Made by a program: the position numbers and the translations under genes. Of a stretch of DNA of 62,376 bases, positions 1-8,516 are shown piece after piece; position 1 is the stretch's first letter; the number at the start of each line of letters is the position of its first letter. The notes under the pieces were generated by a model. The model was not told the DNA's origin. It was given only the letters and a program-made list of their open reading frames with translations, and made no database searches. Source of the DNA: an uncultured Bacteroidales bacterium (GTDB taxonomy: Bacteria > Bacteroidota > Bacteroidia > Bacteroidales > UBA932); contig CAKUSP010000012.1 in NCBI GenBank assembly GCA_934680015.1, positions 1 to 62,376 of the forward strand. Direction: 5' to 3'.

Positions 1-8
1 AGCTCTCG

Positions 9-230
9 CTAAAGCTCGTGTCTGAGCAGCCTCCAAGCTGCCGTCATTGCAGCAGAATCCCTTGCCGTCCACATAGTGACCACCTGTCCTGTAGTACAAA
101 ATGTTTCTATGGCACAATGAGCATGGTCATCGTAAGCCAAGAACTGATCAAGTAAAGCATCTGAAATTTGGTCAGCCACTTTATCCGGATGCCCTTCAGA
201 AACAGACTCTGATGTAAATAGATATGCCAT
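9..230 (-). pseudogene. metK: S-adenosylmethionine synthetase, 5' fragment with frame break
   Basis: Residues 1-51 are the unmistakable N-terminus of S-adenosylmethionine synthetase ([20 protein letters not shown], then TTGQVV), which makes the methyl donor SAM from methionine and ATP in the cytoplasm. Homology stops near base 78; 22 unrelated residues follow before a stop at 9-11, whereas the intact enzyme is about 400-430 residues. A different frame (containing [13 protein letters not shown]) is open from about base 99 to the window edge, so an unrelated coding sequence appears to be fused here. It lies 8 bases downstream of the methyltransferase gene, probably in the same operon. Either a real rearrangement or a chimeric contig end; the metK identity is certain, the break's origin is not. 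Confidence 0.85.
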
Positions 231-238
231 ATAGATAA

Positions 239-1015
239 TTATTTTTTCAATACATAAAAAGAGGATGTCGTGAAAAAGTCTCTAATGTAAGGAAGTTTAT
301 CTATAACCATATATAATTTTCGTGGTTTCAATCCAAATTTAACTTCATAGTGTGGATTTATAAACCATGCTATACGGTTTTCTATAGTATAACCTGTCCT
401 TTTTAAAACATTCTCAAAGAGTTCTACCGAACACCTCGTTTGTTTTATATTCATTAATTCCTTTATACAACCAGCCTCTTCTTTTCCTATTTTTAATAAC
501 CCTTTATAGATAATATTTGGTAAAAGATGCATAAAAGGTAAATGACTGAGCAGAAATCCTTTGCAAATTTGTTGATGACCTCCAAATGGCATTTGCCATG
601 CAGGAAAAGACATAAATATAATTCCATTGCTTTTGAGCAACTTTTTGCACTTTGTCATAAAACCGATTTTGTCATAAATGTGTTCTATTACATCATGACA
701 AAGAATTATATCGAATTGATTCTCTAAGTCTTTCAACAAAAAAGCATCACACGCAATAAACTTTGCCTCTACATGTTCTTCCGAGAAGAATTTTCGAGCA
801 TCGTTAATGCGCATGTCTGCAATGTCACAGCCTACAACACTACAACCTAATTTTGCAAAAGGCAATAGGTTCCCGCCATCTCCGCAACCGATTTCAAGAA
901 CATTCGTGCCAGCACCGATTTTAACAAAGTTCTCCAAATAAGGAACAAAGTATTTCTCACTGGTTGTTGCAAGCTCTTTGAAATACAATCGACGGTCTAA
1001 TTGTCTTTGTTGCAT
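239..1015 (-). CDS. class I SAM-dependent methyltransferase
   Basis: A 258-residue cytoplasmic protein with a class I methyltransferase fold: the glycine-rich SAM-binding motif [10 protein letters not shown] at residues 39-48, the acidic end of strand 2 (VGCDIAD, Asp64), and a [15 protein letters not shown] segment typical of Methyltransf_11/23 members. The substrate cannot be read from the sequence; relatives act on small molecules, lipids or sugars. It starts 3 bases after the stop of the S74-domain gene and ends 8 bases before the metK start, so the three genes are probably cotranscribed, which would place a SAM user beside the SAM-making enzyme. Length is normal and no truncation is seen. 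Confidence 0.85.
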   Translation of the reverse strand: MQQRQLDRRLYFKELATTSEKYFVPYLENFVKIGAGTNVLEIGCGDGGNLLPFAKLGCSVVGCDIADMRINDARKFFSEEHVEAKFIACDAFLLKDLENQFDIILCHDVIEHIYDKIGFMTKCKKLLKSNGIIFMSFPAWQMPFGGHQQICKGFLLSHLPFMHLLPNIIYKGLLKIGKEEAGCIKELMNIKQTRCSVELFENVLKRTGYTIENRIAWFINPHYEVKFGLKPRKLYMVIDKLPYIRDFFTTSSFYVLKK

Positions 1016-1018
1016 ATA

Positions 1019-1645
1019 CTATTTTGAAATTTTACCCTTTAATTCCTCTACCTCAGAAGACAGTTGTTGAACTGCATTAATCAACACAGGTATCAACTCT
1101 GTGTAGTTTATGAGCTTTTTACCTTCATTATCTGTAACAACCAAATTCGGGAAGACCTTTTCTACCTCTTGCGCAAGCAAGCCATATTCTTTTCCATGTC
1201 CTCCCTTTTGCAGAGTATAAGCTTTAGCTGCCGTTCCTTCGTCTTTAAACTTGTATGAATAAGTACGTAGTTTCTTTAACCCAGACATACAATTAGCTAA
1301 TGGCTGAATGTTCGTTTTAGCTCTAGCATCTGAGTAATTATAGACATTCTTGACTTGAATACTGTTAAACGTACTCGTTTGTGTGTTGTAGAAAACTACT
1401 TGGTCTCCTTGTCCTGCCAATCTCGTATTTGCAGGAGTTATATCTATTTGGAAGAAATGCGAAGAGTTATCTTTGAAATAGATGCTACCATTATGTGTCG
1501 TTGGATAGAAAGAATAAGGAGTAGTCGTTCCTATAGTCAATCTTCCAGACGAGTTATATTTAATCTGGGCGTTTGCAGACATACTGAATGCAGCAAACAG
1601 AGAGAAAGCAAATACTTTTCCCAAAAGAGATTTTTTACTAGCCAT
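1019..1645 (-). CDS. secreted protein with S74 tail-fibre (intramolecular chaperone) domain
   Basis: A 208-residue protein with a signal peptide (cleavage after SMSANA, about residue 26), a short beta-rich region, then a C-terminal peptidase S74 / tail-spike chaperone domain. The hallmark YSDARAKTNI places Ser105 and Lys110 five residues apart, the spacing of the self-cleaving Ser-Lys dyad of phage endosialidase chaperones; YGLLAQEVEKVFPNLV and a terminal coiled coil (LINAVQQLSSEVEELKGK) complete it. In phage these domains trimerise a tail spike and then cut themselves off; in Bacteroidales similar exported proteins are frequent and of unknown function. It heads the methyltransferase-metK operon. 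Whether cleavage occurs is inference. Confidence 0.8.
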   Translation of the reverse strand: MASKKSLLGKVFAFSLFAAFSMSANAQIKYNSSGRLTIGTTTPYSFYPTTHNGSIYFKDNSSHFFQIDITPANTRLAGQGDQVVFYNTQTSTFNSIQVKNVYNYSDARAKTNIQPLANCMSGLKKLRTYSYKFKDEGTAAKAYTLQKGGHGKEYGLLAQEVEKVFPNLVVTDNEGKKLINYTELIPVLINAVQQLSSEVEELKGKISK

Positions 1646-2003
1646 AATTTTTAAATTTAATGTTTGTAATCTACTATTTTATCAACATTATATATTCTAC
1701 ACCTTATTAAAGATGTTATATATTTGACCACTCAACAAGTAAAACTTGTATTATAGTATAATTGACAAATGTCAAAATTAGAAAAAGAAATTGAGAAAAT
1801 ATAGGAAATAGATAAAAATATTATTTTATTAACAATTATTTAACATGACTTAACGGTTTATATTTTGATAAATCAAAAAAAATACTCTAAAAACAAAGAA
1901 AGGCTTGTATGTTTTGTACATTATCGAGTGTCATTAAGGAAACATTCCCTAAAATAGGCTATACTGCTCTTCTTGGATGGTAAATGAAGTACTATTGCTT
2001 TTT
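1646..2003. other. gene-free AT-rich stretch
   Basis: I see no gene in these 358 bases. It contains a 14-base palindrome, TTGACA-AA-TGTCAA, at 1762-1775, next to a possible minus-strand -7 promoter box (CAAAATTA on the plus strand, 1773-1780, read as TAATTTTG) that could serve the S74-methyltransferase-metK operon. No matching -33 box is seen at the expected distance, so the promoter is tentative; the palindrome could be an operator. The right-hand part has no recognisable structure. Confidence 0.4.
1762..1780 (-). promoter_or_regulatory. palindrome abutting a possible -7 box
   Basis: TTGACA AA TGTCAA is a perfect 6+6 inverted repeat with a 2-base spacer, overlapping the start of a TAATTTTG (-7 like) sequence on the minus strand. 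The placement, about 130 bases upstream of the S74 gene, would suit a repressor operator. No regulator gene lies nearby and no -33 box is visible, so this is a weak call. Confidence 0.3.
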
Positions 2004-2423
2004 TTATGGGATGTATAATAGTTGAAATTCTGTCATTCTTCGTCTTCTTATAGACTGAATGTACTTGCCTCTCCATCTGCAAAAGTCAAGGTAGTCTTTT
2101 TCAATGTTATCCAATCCATGTTCAATCTTCTGCAAGAGACGGCTCTTTGGAAATCTTTTGTTCCCTAATATCTTATAAGGTCCGACATTGTAGGCAAGTA
2201 CGGCAAGGATTAATGAGTCCTTGCCATACTTGCGGAACATGGCGCATAACATGGTGAGGTCTGAGCGCAACAAGGAATCGGCTTGCTGATAAGTGAGGTT
2301 CTTCTTGAACTTCTCGTGCGGCAATATCCGATGTTCCCATCCGATATAGGGATAGTTGCGCTTGATGTCGTGCCATCCCTCGTAATACTTGATACAGCGC
2401 ACGGCTCGCTCAAAGGGCGGCAA
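2004..2423 (-). pseudogene. conjugative-transposon lysozyme (GH24-like), N-terminally truncated
   Basis: About 138 residues matching the lysozyme-like protein of Bacteroidetes conjugative transposons (the one encoded near traO-traQ), which helps pass the transfer channel through peptidoglycan. Visible are PPFERAVRCIKYYEGWHD with the putative catalytic Glu15, PYIGWEHR, the helix AVLAYNVGPYKILG, and the C-terminal RRRRMTEFQLLYIP that normally ends this family. The signal peptide is missing: homology begins at a TTG codon around 2421 exactly where the sequence joins an FtsK-like fragment on the other strand. No other transfer genes are present, so this is a remnant of an integrated element. Base composition is visibly more GC-rich than the flanks. 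Confidence 0.75.
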
Positions 2424-2957
2424 GCCAATAATGCCATCATCAAGAGGACAAAGGATGCTGCAGATGTGCTGAACTATCTATGTGTCGAGATGGACAACCG
2501 CTATGGACTTCTCGCTCTTGCCGGGGTGAAAAAGATCGAAGGCCATAGGTATCTTCCTTATATAGTAGTAGTTATCGATGAGTTCGCTGACCTCACAATG
2601 CCTTCCGGCTTAGGTTGCGAAAGCAAGGCACTATCCGGTGGTATATTAAAAGCCATCATCCGTCTCGCGCAGTTTGGCCGTGCCGCAGGCATCCACCTTG
2701 TCATTGCGACACAACATCCGTCGGTTTCCGTAATTAACCGTGACATTAAGGCGAACTTTCCGATGAGAATAGCCTTTAGAACAGCTTCTCGCATAGATTC
2801 CCAGACAATTCTAGATTCCCCGGGCGCGGAGTGCCTCATTGGAAGTGGAGACATGCTTTTCTATGATGGGGTGGAGATGGATCGTATCCAATGCGCTCTC
2901 GTCGGCACTAAGGAAATTGATCGCATCACGAAGTTCGTCGAGTCCCGGAACGAATAG
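2421..2957 (+). pseudogene. FtsK/SpoIIIE-type DNA translocase, C-terminal motor fragment
   Basis: Roughly 178 residues of an FtsK-family hexameric DNA pump: the helix DVLNYLCVEMDNRYGLL, the Walker B strand YIVVVIDEFADL, IIRLAQFGRAAGIHLVIATQ (sensor region), DIKANFPMRIAFR, SRIDSQTILDSPGAECLIG and GDMLFY. The Walker A half is absent because the left end is joined to the truncated lysozyme near 2414-2435. The protein stops at 2957 without the winged-helix gamma domain that reads FtsK-orienting sequences in chromosomal FtsK. A roughly 15-residue insertion after DEFADL (TMPSGLGCESKALSGG) and HPSVSVI instead of RPSVDVI suggest a paralogue, possibly mobile-element borne, rather than the cell-division gene. 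Very unlikely to be functional. Confidence 0.75.
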
Positions 2958-3211
2958 CATTAAATACATATAGCCTTTCTGGTTCGTGGCAGACAAGCCG
3001 TTATGTCCAAATATTTATTGAAGAATATGATCATGACCTGCATTATGAATATCGAATCGATGGAGGATGGAGCGGAAGAGTGGAACTTCATTTTGAAGGA
3101 GAATGGGAAACGAAATATGGATATTCTCTTGATATGAATCTTCCAGAGGACAATGTCGGAATGAATTGTGAAAAACTTTATAAATGTGTATATTTGTGGA
3201 ATATACACTAA
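2958..3211 (+). pseudogene. C-terminal tail of an unrecognised protein
   Basis: A reading frame open from about 2921 and ending at a TAA at 3209-3211 encodes an acidic, aromatic-rich peptide (segments such as VQIFIEEYDHDLHYEYRID and GRVELHFEGEWETKYGYSLD) with no start codon in a credible position. Its upstream part overlaps the end of the FtsK fragment in another frame, so the real homology probably begins near 2958. I do not recognise the family. It looks like the surviving 3' end of a third gene in this row of fragments, and it ends 5 bases before the fimbrillin gene starts, so that operon may have lost its original upstream neighbour. Confidence 0.5.
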
Positions 3212-3216
3212 AACCG

Positions 3217-4083
3217 ATGATAATACGCTGTATTTGTCCTGCCGTGTTGCTTGTCAATGTCTTCTTGCTTTATGGATGTAGGAAGAATGATAAAGTGGTA
3301 ACTGTCGAAGAAGACATTCCAATATACGTTTCTGTAGCCACACAAGATACTTATAAGAAGTTTAATGATGGGGATACATTCGGACTTTTCGTTGTGAATG
3401 AGACGCAGACTCTAGCTACTGCAGGAAATCAGTATGATAATGAGCTTCTTACTTTTGATGATGGTGAATTTGTATCCAACGATCTTTACTATAAAGATGG
3501 GCGGACGAAGACTTATTTTTATTGCTATTATCCTTATGTGGAGACTATTACTGACATAGCAACCTTGCCTTTCAGTGTGAATGCCGATCAGAGCACCTCG
3601 GATGGTTACTGCGGCTCGGTTTTCATATGGGGGAGAAGAACTATATTTAAGCCATCCGAATGGCCTGTGAAAATTTCAATGAAGCATCTTACGCCAATTC
3701 TTAGGATAGAGCTAAAACCTGGCAAGGGATGGACTGCTGAGGAACTTGCTGAGGCGGAGGTGACTATATGTGGTCTAAGGCTTGGTGGTCTTATAAACTT
3801 GGAGAACGGCAGTGTTGATGCCGTAGGCGATGTCTCGGAAATAAAAGCGAATAATTGTGGTGATGCGTTTTCTGCTTTTGTCATTCCTCAGTCTGTAAAC
3901 GATGTCGAACTTGTAAAGATAAGGCTTGGCACGGACGAGTATTCGGCAGTTACATCTATAGAACTGCTTTCTGGTCAGAGATATACCTGCCAAGTGACTA
4001 TTTCTAAAACAAATGGGAACTTCAATGCGACAATTGGCGGATGGGAGACAGATTTTAACGATTATGGGGGAATGGTTGATTAA
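3217..4083 (+). CDS. fimbrillin-family lipoprotein
   Basis: A 288-residue exported lipoprotein. ATG at 3217 is chosen because it is followed at once by a lipoprotein signal peptide with lipobox LLYGC (Cys21). The body shows the fimbrillin/Mfa-like pattern: TFGLFVVNE after a short N-terminal strand, YFYCYYPYV, then PFSVNADQS, and MKHLTPILRIEL, as in the anchored pilin-like proteins of Bacteroidales fimbriae. Such proteins are surface-exposed and either polymerise or act as tip or accessory subunits. First of three fimbrillin-type genes on this strand; the gap to the next start is 16 bases. No complete fimbrial operon (no Mfa2-type anchor or clear tip set) can be assigned here. Confidence 0.75.
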   Translation: MIIRCICPAVLLVNVFLLYGCRKNDKVVTVEEDIPIYVSVATQDTYKKFNDGDTFGLFVVNETQTLATAGNQYDNELLTFDDGEFVSNDLYYKDGRTKTYFYCYYPYVETITDIATLPFSVNADQSTSDGYCGSVFIWGRRTIFKPSEWPVKISMKHLTPILRIELKPGKGWTAEELAEAEVTICGLRLGGLINLENGSVDAVGDVSEIKANNCGDAFSAFVIPQSVNDVELVKIRLGTDEYSAVTSIELLSGQRYTCQVTISKTNGNFNATIGGWETDFNDYGGMVD

Positions 4084-4099
4084 GGAATCTTTTTACAAT

Positions 4100-7000
4100 A
4101 TGAATAAGTCTATTCGAAATGTACTGTTTGTTTTTGCGGTATTAGTTATCCTCGCATCAGGTTGCCAGAGGGAATCATTGAGAGGTGATGTTACCAATCA
4201 AGAGCGAATTCCATTTGTGCTTTCAGGGAACATTGTTCAGATTTATCAGACAAGGGTTAATGACAATGGATTTGCAAATGGAGATGAAATAGGTATCTAT
4301 GTAGTTGACTATGATGGAGAAGATCCCGGAATTCTTAAGACTACAGGTAATCGTGCTGACAATGTGTGGTTTAAGTTTAGTTCGAGCACTGGTCTTTGGA
4401 CGCCAGCAAGGGAAATCTATTGGAAAGACAAGAAAACACATGTTGATATATATGGTTACTACCCATTTACATCAGTAGAAGATGTCGGCTCACTACCATT
4501 TGAGGTTAGTAAGGACCAATCTTCTCCAGCCCGCAAAGGTGAACTTTCAGGCTATGAAGCTTCCGATTTCCTTTGGGGCAAAGTAGAAAATGCAGCACCT
4601 ACTTCAAAGGCTGTCTCTGTTCCTTTTACTCACAGGTTGGCTTCAATTAAAATTAGTTTGAAGGAAGGAACTGGTTTTGCGGAAGGAGAATGGAACGATG
4701 CCTCAAAGTCGGTTCTTGTTACAGGAACAGGCAGGGAGGCAACGATTGACCTTGCCGATGGAATAGCCACCGTAACCAGTATTCCTGATGGATCTGGAAT
4801 TATTCCTTACGAGAAAGACGGAGAATGGAGGGCAGTTGTCGTACCTCAAACCATTTCTGCCGGAGTGCCACTTATCGCTATCACTGTTGATGGATTGCCA
4901 TACAGGTTCAGTCGCGATGAGGATTTTACATTTTCTCCGTCCAAACAGCATAACTTTACGATAACGGTTAATAAGAAACCGGGAGGGGACTTTGAGTTTA
5001 TTCTAAGCGATGAAAGCATCTCCGCATGGGAGAATGATTCCGTGTCTCACGATGCTGTGGCAAGGGAATATATCGTTGTGGATGTACCGAAGGCTGGAAC
5101 TCTTGAGGAGTGCATAACTGTTTCCGGTAAGGATGTGGCCAAGATCCGTAACCTGAAAGTGACGGGAGAAATTAATTCTGTGGATTTTGCCGTGATGAAA
5201 TATATGATGAATTATCTCACGGCTCTTAATCTTAAAGAGGTGCGGATTGTTAAAGGTGCTGGGGGATGGTTTCAAAGTGATAGCGACAATAATTATAAAG
5301 CTAACAATGAAGACTGCATCCCGTCGAGCGCATTTGAGAAAAAAGAATCATTGACTTTCCTTGTCCTGCCCGACCGGCTCAAGTCTATTGGTGATGCCGC
5401 CTTTTGTGATTGTACATCACTATCTGGCAACATTAATTTTCCAGAGGGCTTGGTTTCCATTGAAAAGGCCGCGTTTAGAAACTGCAAATCACTGTTATCC
5501 ATAAATTTCCCGACCTCCTTGACTCGTATAGGAAATGAGTTGGGTTATGTCAGTTATTGGGATGGTGTGTTTGCAAATTGTACAGGACTATGCTGCGAAC
5601 TCGTATTGCCGGAGAATATTGAAATTATCGGAATGGGTTCGTTTTACAATTGTCCTGGGTTGTATGGCTCACTACATCTGCCTGAATCTCTTAAGGGAAT
5701 CGGTGAAGGAGCTTTCGGAGGATGTACTGGCTTGACAGGATCCATAAAAATACCTCAGGCGATAAGCACGATTCATGAAGGGACATTCGATAATTGTGGA
5801 TTCAATGGAACATTGTCCCTTCATAATGGAATAACGGTAATCGGGGCCAATGCATTCAAGAACAGCCGATTCAAAGGAGAACTTAATTTGCCATCCGAAT
5901 TAGAGGTCATATCTAACGAATGTTTTTCGAACTGTGATTTTACAGGCAATCTTGTTCTTCCTAAAACGATTCGCACGATAGGAAGTCATGCTTTCGAAAA
6001 TAACGGGCGACTAACCGGGCTTATTGAAATTCCCGAAGGCGTCATCAGTATAGGAGCAGGTGCATTTGCCAAATGTTATAACATAGAGGGTGTGGTATTT
6101 CCGGAAAGCCTTGAGTCGATTAAACAAGATAACGGTAGCGGTGCATTTGAGGATTGTTTTGGTATTAATCGTATCGTTTGTAAGGGAGTGGAGCCTCCGT
6201 ACATTCAGTCTAGAGCTTTCAATGGCGTGTCAAAAGATAATTTCACTGTTGAAGTTCCTGAAAATGCGATAGTTCGTTATCAGACTGCTACTGGCTGGAA
6301 AGATTTCAATAGAATTTCTGCATATCGTAATCTTTCACTCGTGCCACGCACATCTAGTGCACTTAATTCTAAAGTTTCACGTGATTTTGTTCTCTATGCG
6401 GACGATGAGTGGGAAGTGGCGGAGTGCCCTGAATGGATAGTTCTTAGCCAGACTTCTGGCAGAGGAAAGACATCTATGAGCCTTACATTTTTACAAATGC
6501 CACCTGGGGAGAATAGGGAGGGAAAAATTGTATTTAAGTTGAAAGATAGTGATTATAAAGTGACGATGACACTTGCCCAGTACGATTATAAATACGCTGA
6601 AGATGAAACCCTTACCCTCCAGAGCGCATCCGAAGGAAATGGCATTAATCTGGTGTTTTTAGGCGATGGTTATAGTGCAAAGGATATCAGCGAAGGTAAG
6701 CTGCTAAAAGCTGTGAATGAAGCAGTTGAGAATTTCTTTGATATCGAGCCATATCGCACTTACAGGAAATATTTTAATGTGTATACCGGTATATCAGTGT
6801 CAGCAGAGTCGGGAGTAGGAAGTGTAAATACGATAGTGGATAATCGTTTTAATACCATAGCAAAGGATGGGGTGACACTTGGAGGCCAGAATGAAAACGA
6901 CCTTAGAGAAATTTTGAAATATGCATGCAATGCCCCTACAGTAAATGAGGAGAATATCTGTCAGACACTTGTCGTTGTGATTCCGAATACATCAGATTAT

Positions 7001-7615
7001 GGTGGTGTTACTTATCTGTACGATGATGGCAGCGCGGTATCCTATTGCCCGAAGAGTGACTATGTCTATCCTTTTGATTTTCGGGGCGTTATCCAGCATG
7101 AGGCTGGAGGCCATGGATTTGGAAAACTCGGTGATGAATGTATCTATCACAATGCTTTTATCGATGCCTGTGGATGTTCGTGTTGTGGACACGTCGCGGA
7201 ACTTGCAACTGCACGGGCAAAGGGTTGGTATGAAAACCTTTCGTTAAGCGGTAAACCTAATGAAGTCCCATGGAGTCATCTTCTTGAATATGATAAATAT
7301 AAAGGCCTTGTGGATATATACGAAGGCGGGTTTATGCATAGCAGAGGAGTATATCGTTCAGAGTCCAATAGCTGTATGAATAATGACATTCCATATTATA
7401 ACACAATTAGTCGTGAGTCTATTGTAAGGCGCATAAAGGCTTATGCAGGAGAGGAGTATAACTTTGAAGATTTCGTGGCGAAAGACATTATTAATAGTAT
7501 TTCTAAATCTGCAGACGTGAGAAAGGTCGGGAATAGTATATATCCTGAAATAGGTGATGCTCATCACGGCCCTGTGTTTATGAAAAAACATTCCAAATTT
7601 GATACTGAAAATTAG
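4100..7615 (+). CDS. multidomain lipoprotein: fimbrillin-like, BspA-type LRR, BACON-like, M64 metallopeptidase
   Basis: A 1171-residue surface lipoprotein; ATG at 4100 gives a signal peptide with lipobox LASGC. Residues about 30-310 are fimbrillin-like (YGYYPF, PFEVSKDQS). About 350-715 are repeated LRR_5/BspA units (SIGDAAFCDC, IGMGSFYNCPGL, ISIGAGAFAKC), a fold used to bind host proteins. About 745-830 resemble a BACON domain (CPEWIVLSQTSGRGKTS). From about 845 on is a peptidase M64 (IgA-peptidase family) domain beginning NLVFLGDGYS, with the zinc segment HEAGGHGFGKLGDE at residues 1000-1013. The first and second His are separated by four residues rather than the three of canonical HExxH. 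Likely a surface-tethered protease with its own adhesion modules; the target is unknown. Confidence 0.8.
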   Translation: MNKSIRNVLFVFAVLVILASGCQRESLRGDVTNQERIPFVLSGNIVQIYQTRVNDNGFANGDEIGIYVVDYDGEDPGILKTTGNRADNVWFKFSSSTGLWTPAREIYWKDKKTHVDIYGYYPFTSVEDVGSLPFEVSKDQSSPARKGELSGYEASDFLWGKVENAAPTSKAVSVPFTHRLASIKISLKEGTGFAEGEWNDASKSVLVTGTGREATIDLADGIATVTSIPDGSGIIPYEKDGEWRAVVVPQTISAGVPLIAITVDGLPYRFSRDEDFTFSPSKQHNFTITVNKKPGGDFEFILSDESISAWENDSVSHDAVAREYIVVDVPKAGTLEECITVSGKDVAKIRNLKVTGEINSVDFAVMKYMMNYLTALNLKEVRIVKGAGGWFQSDSDNNYKANNEDCIPSSAFEKKESLTFLVLPDRLKSIGDAAFCDCTSLSGNINFPEGLVSIEKAAFRNCKSLLSINFPTSLTRIGNELGYVSYWDGVFANCTGLCCELVLPENIEIIGMGSFYNCPGLYGSLHLPESLKGIGEGAFGGCTGLTGSIKIPQAISTIHEGTFDNCGFNGTLSLHNGITVIGANAFKNSRFKGELNLPSELEVISNECFSNCDFTGNLVLPKTIRTIGSHAFENNGRLTGLIEIPEGVISIGAGAFAKCYNIEGVVFPESLESIKQDNGSGAFEDCFGINRIVCKGVEPPYIQSRAFNGVSKDNFTVEVPENAIVRYQTATGWKDFNRISAYRNLSLVPRTSSALNSKVSRDFVLYADDEWEVAECPEWIVLSQTSGRGKTSMSLTFLQMPPGENREGKIVFKLKDSDYKVTMTLAQYDYKYAEDETLTLQSASEGNGINLVFLGDGYSAKDISEGKLLKAVNEAVENFFDIEPYRTYRKYFNVYTGISVSAESGVGSVNTIVDNRFNTIAKDGVTLGGQNENDLREILKYACNAPTVNEENICQTLVVVIPNTSDYGGVTYLYDDGSAVSYCPKSDYVYPFDFRGVIQHEAGGHGFGKLGDECIYHNAFIDACGCSCCGHVAELATARAKGWYENLSLSGKPNEVPWSHLLEYDKYKGLVDIYEGGFMHSRGVYRSESNSCMNNDIPYYNTISRESIVRRIKAYAGEEYNFEDFVAKDIINSISKSADVRKVGNSIYPEIGDAHHGPVFMKKHSKFDTEN

Positions 7616-7617
7616 AT

Positions 7618-8502
7618 ATGACCATAAAACAGATTATATATGCAGTCGTGCTGTTGGTTTTTATTGCCGGCTGTGACAAAGCGGAAAAATCCATAGGGAG
7701 TCCCTCGCATGAAATGGAATTTGATGTGGAATATCCTGGAGTGGCATCAAAGGCTACTATGACTGGCTTTGAGTCGGGAGATATTGTAGGACTCTATATG
7801 ACGGAATGGATTGAAGATGCTCCTGTAAAGCTCACAGCATCAGGTAATACCGTTAGCAACGCCCGCCTGACATTTGATGGAGAGTCTTGGGAGTCGCGCC
7901 CGAAAACATGGTGGAATGCAGATACAAAATATGATGTCTATGGCTATTATCCTTACGCTACTCCTACATCGGTTGACGAATATAGATTTTCAGTTCAAGA
8001 GGATCAATCAAGCTTGAAGGATGGTAGTTCTCTTGGAGGTTACGAAGCATCGGATTTCCTGTGGGCAAAGACTTCCGGAGTTTTCTATCCGCAAAGGGTT
8101 GGCTTGAAGTTTACTCATAAGATGAGCAGGCTTGTAATCAATCTTTTAAAGGGTGAGGATTTTGAAAGCGATTTCCCAGACGACATCGTGGTAAAGATTC
8201 ATTCTGTAGTGGCAGATGCAGTTATTGACCTTGGCGCCGGAGTTGTGACAAAGGACCCTCACGCTACTACTCGCAGCATCATAGCAAGGAAAGAGGCGGA
8301 AGGAAAGTACGCGGCAATCATTGTCCCACAAAACATAACCCGACGCCAGCCACTTATTGAAATTCTTTCCGGCAGCGTTTCTTATCTTCTTGAAAGCCGT
8401 CTTAATTTCAAGTCTGGAGTGGAGCACACATTGAACATTACTTTGCCTAGCGACCCGTCAAAGGTCCGTATCGACATCGGTGGCGAAATACAAGGCTGGT
8501 AG
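7618..8502 (+). CDS. fimbrillin-family lipoprotein
   Basis: A 294-residue lipoprotein starting 2 bases after the M64 gene stop. The signal peptide ends in lipobox VFIAGC (Cys19). It shares with its two upstream neighbours the markers YGYYPYA and FSVQEDQS and the segment GYEASDFLWAK, which is almost identical in the M64 fusion protein (GYEASDFLWGK), so the three fimbrillin modules are paralogues that probably arose by local duplication. It most resembles the Mfa-like/fimbrillin domain and has no extra domain. It ends 14 bases from the convergent LRR lipoprotein gene. Surface location is inferred from the lipobox. Confidence 0.75.
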   Translation: MTIKQIIYAVVLLVFIAGCDKAEKSIGSPSHEMEFDVEYPGVASKATMTGFESGDIVGLYMTEWIEDAPVKLTASGNTVSNARLTFDGESWESRPKTWWNADTKYDVYGYYPYATPTSVDEYRFSVQEDQSSLKDGSSLGGYEASDFLWAKTSGVFYPQRVGLKFTHKMSRLVINLLKGEDFESDFPDDIVVKIHSVVADAVIDLGAGVVTKDPHATTRSIIARKEAEGKYAAIIVPQNITRRQPLIEILSGSVSYLLESRLNFKSGVEHTLNITLPSDPSKVRIDIGGEIQGW

Positions 8503-8516
8503 ATTTCACGAGGCTC

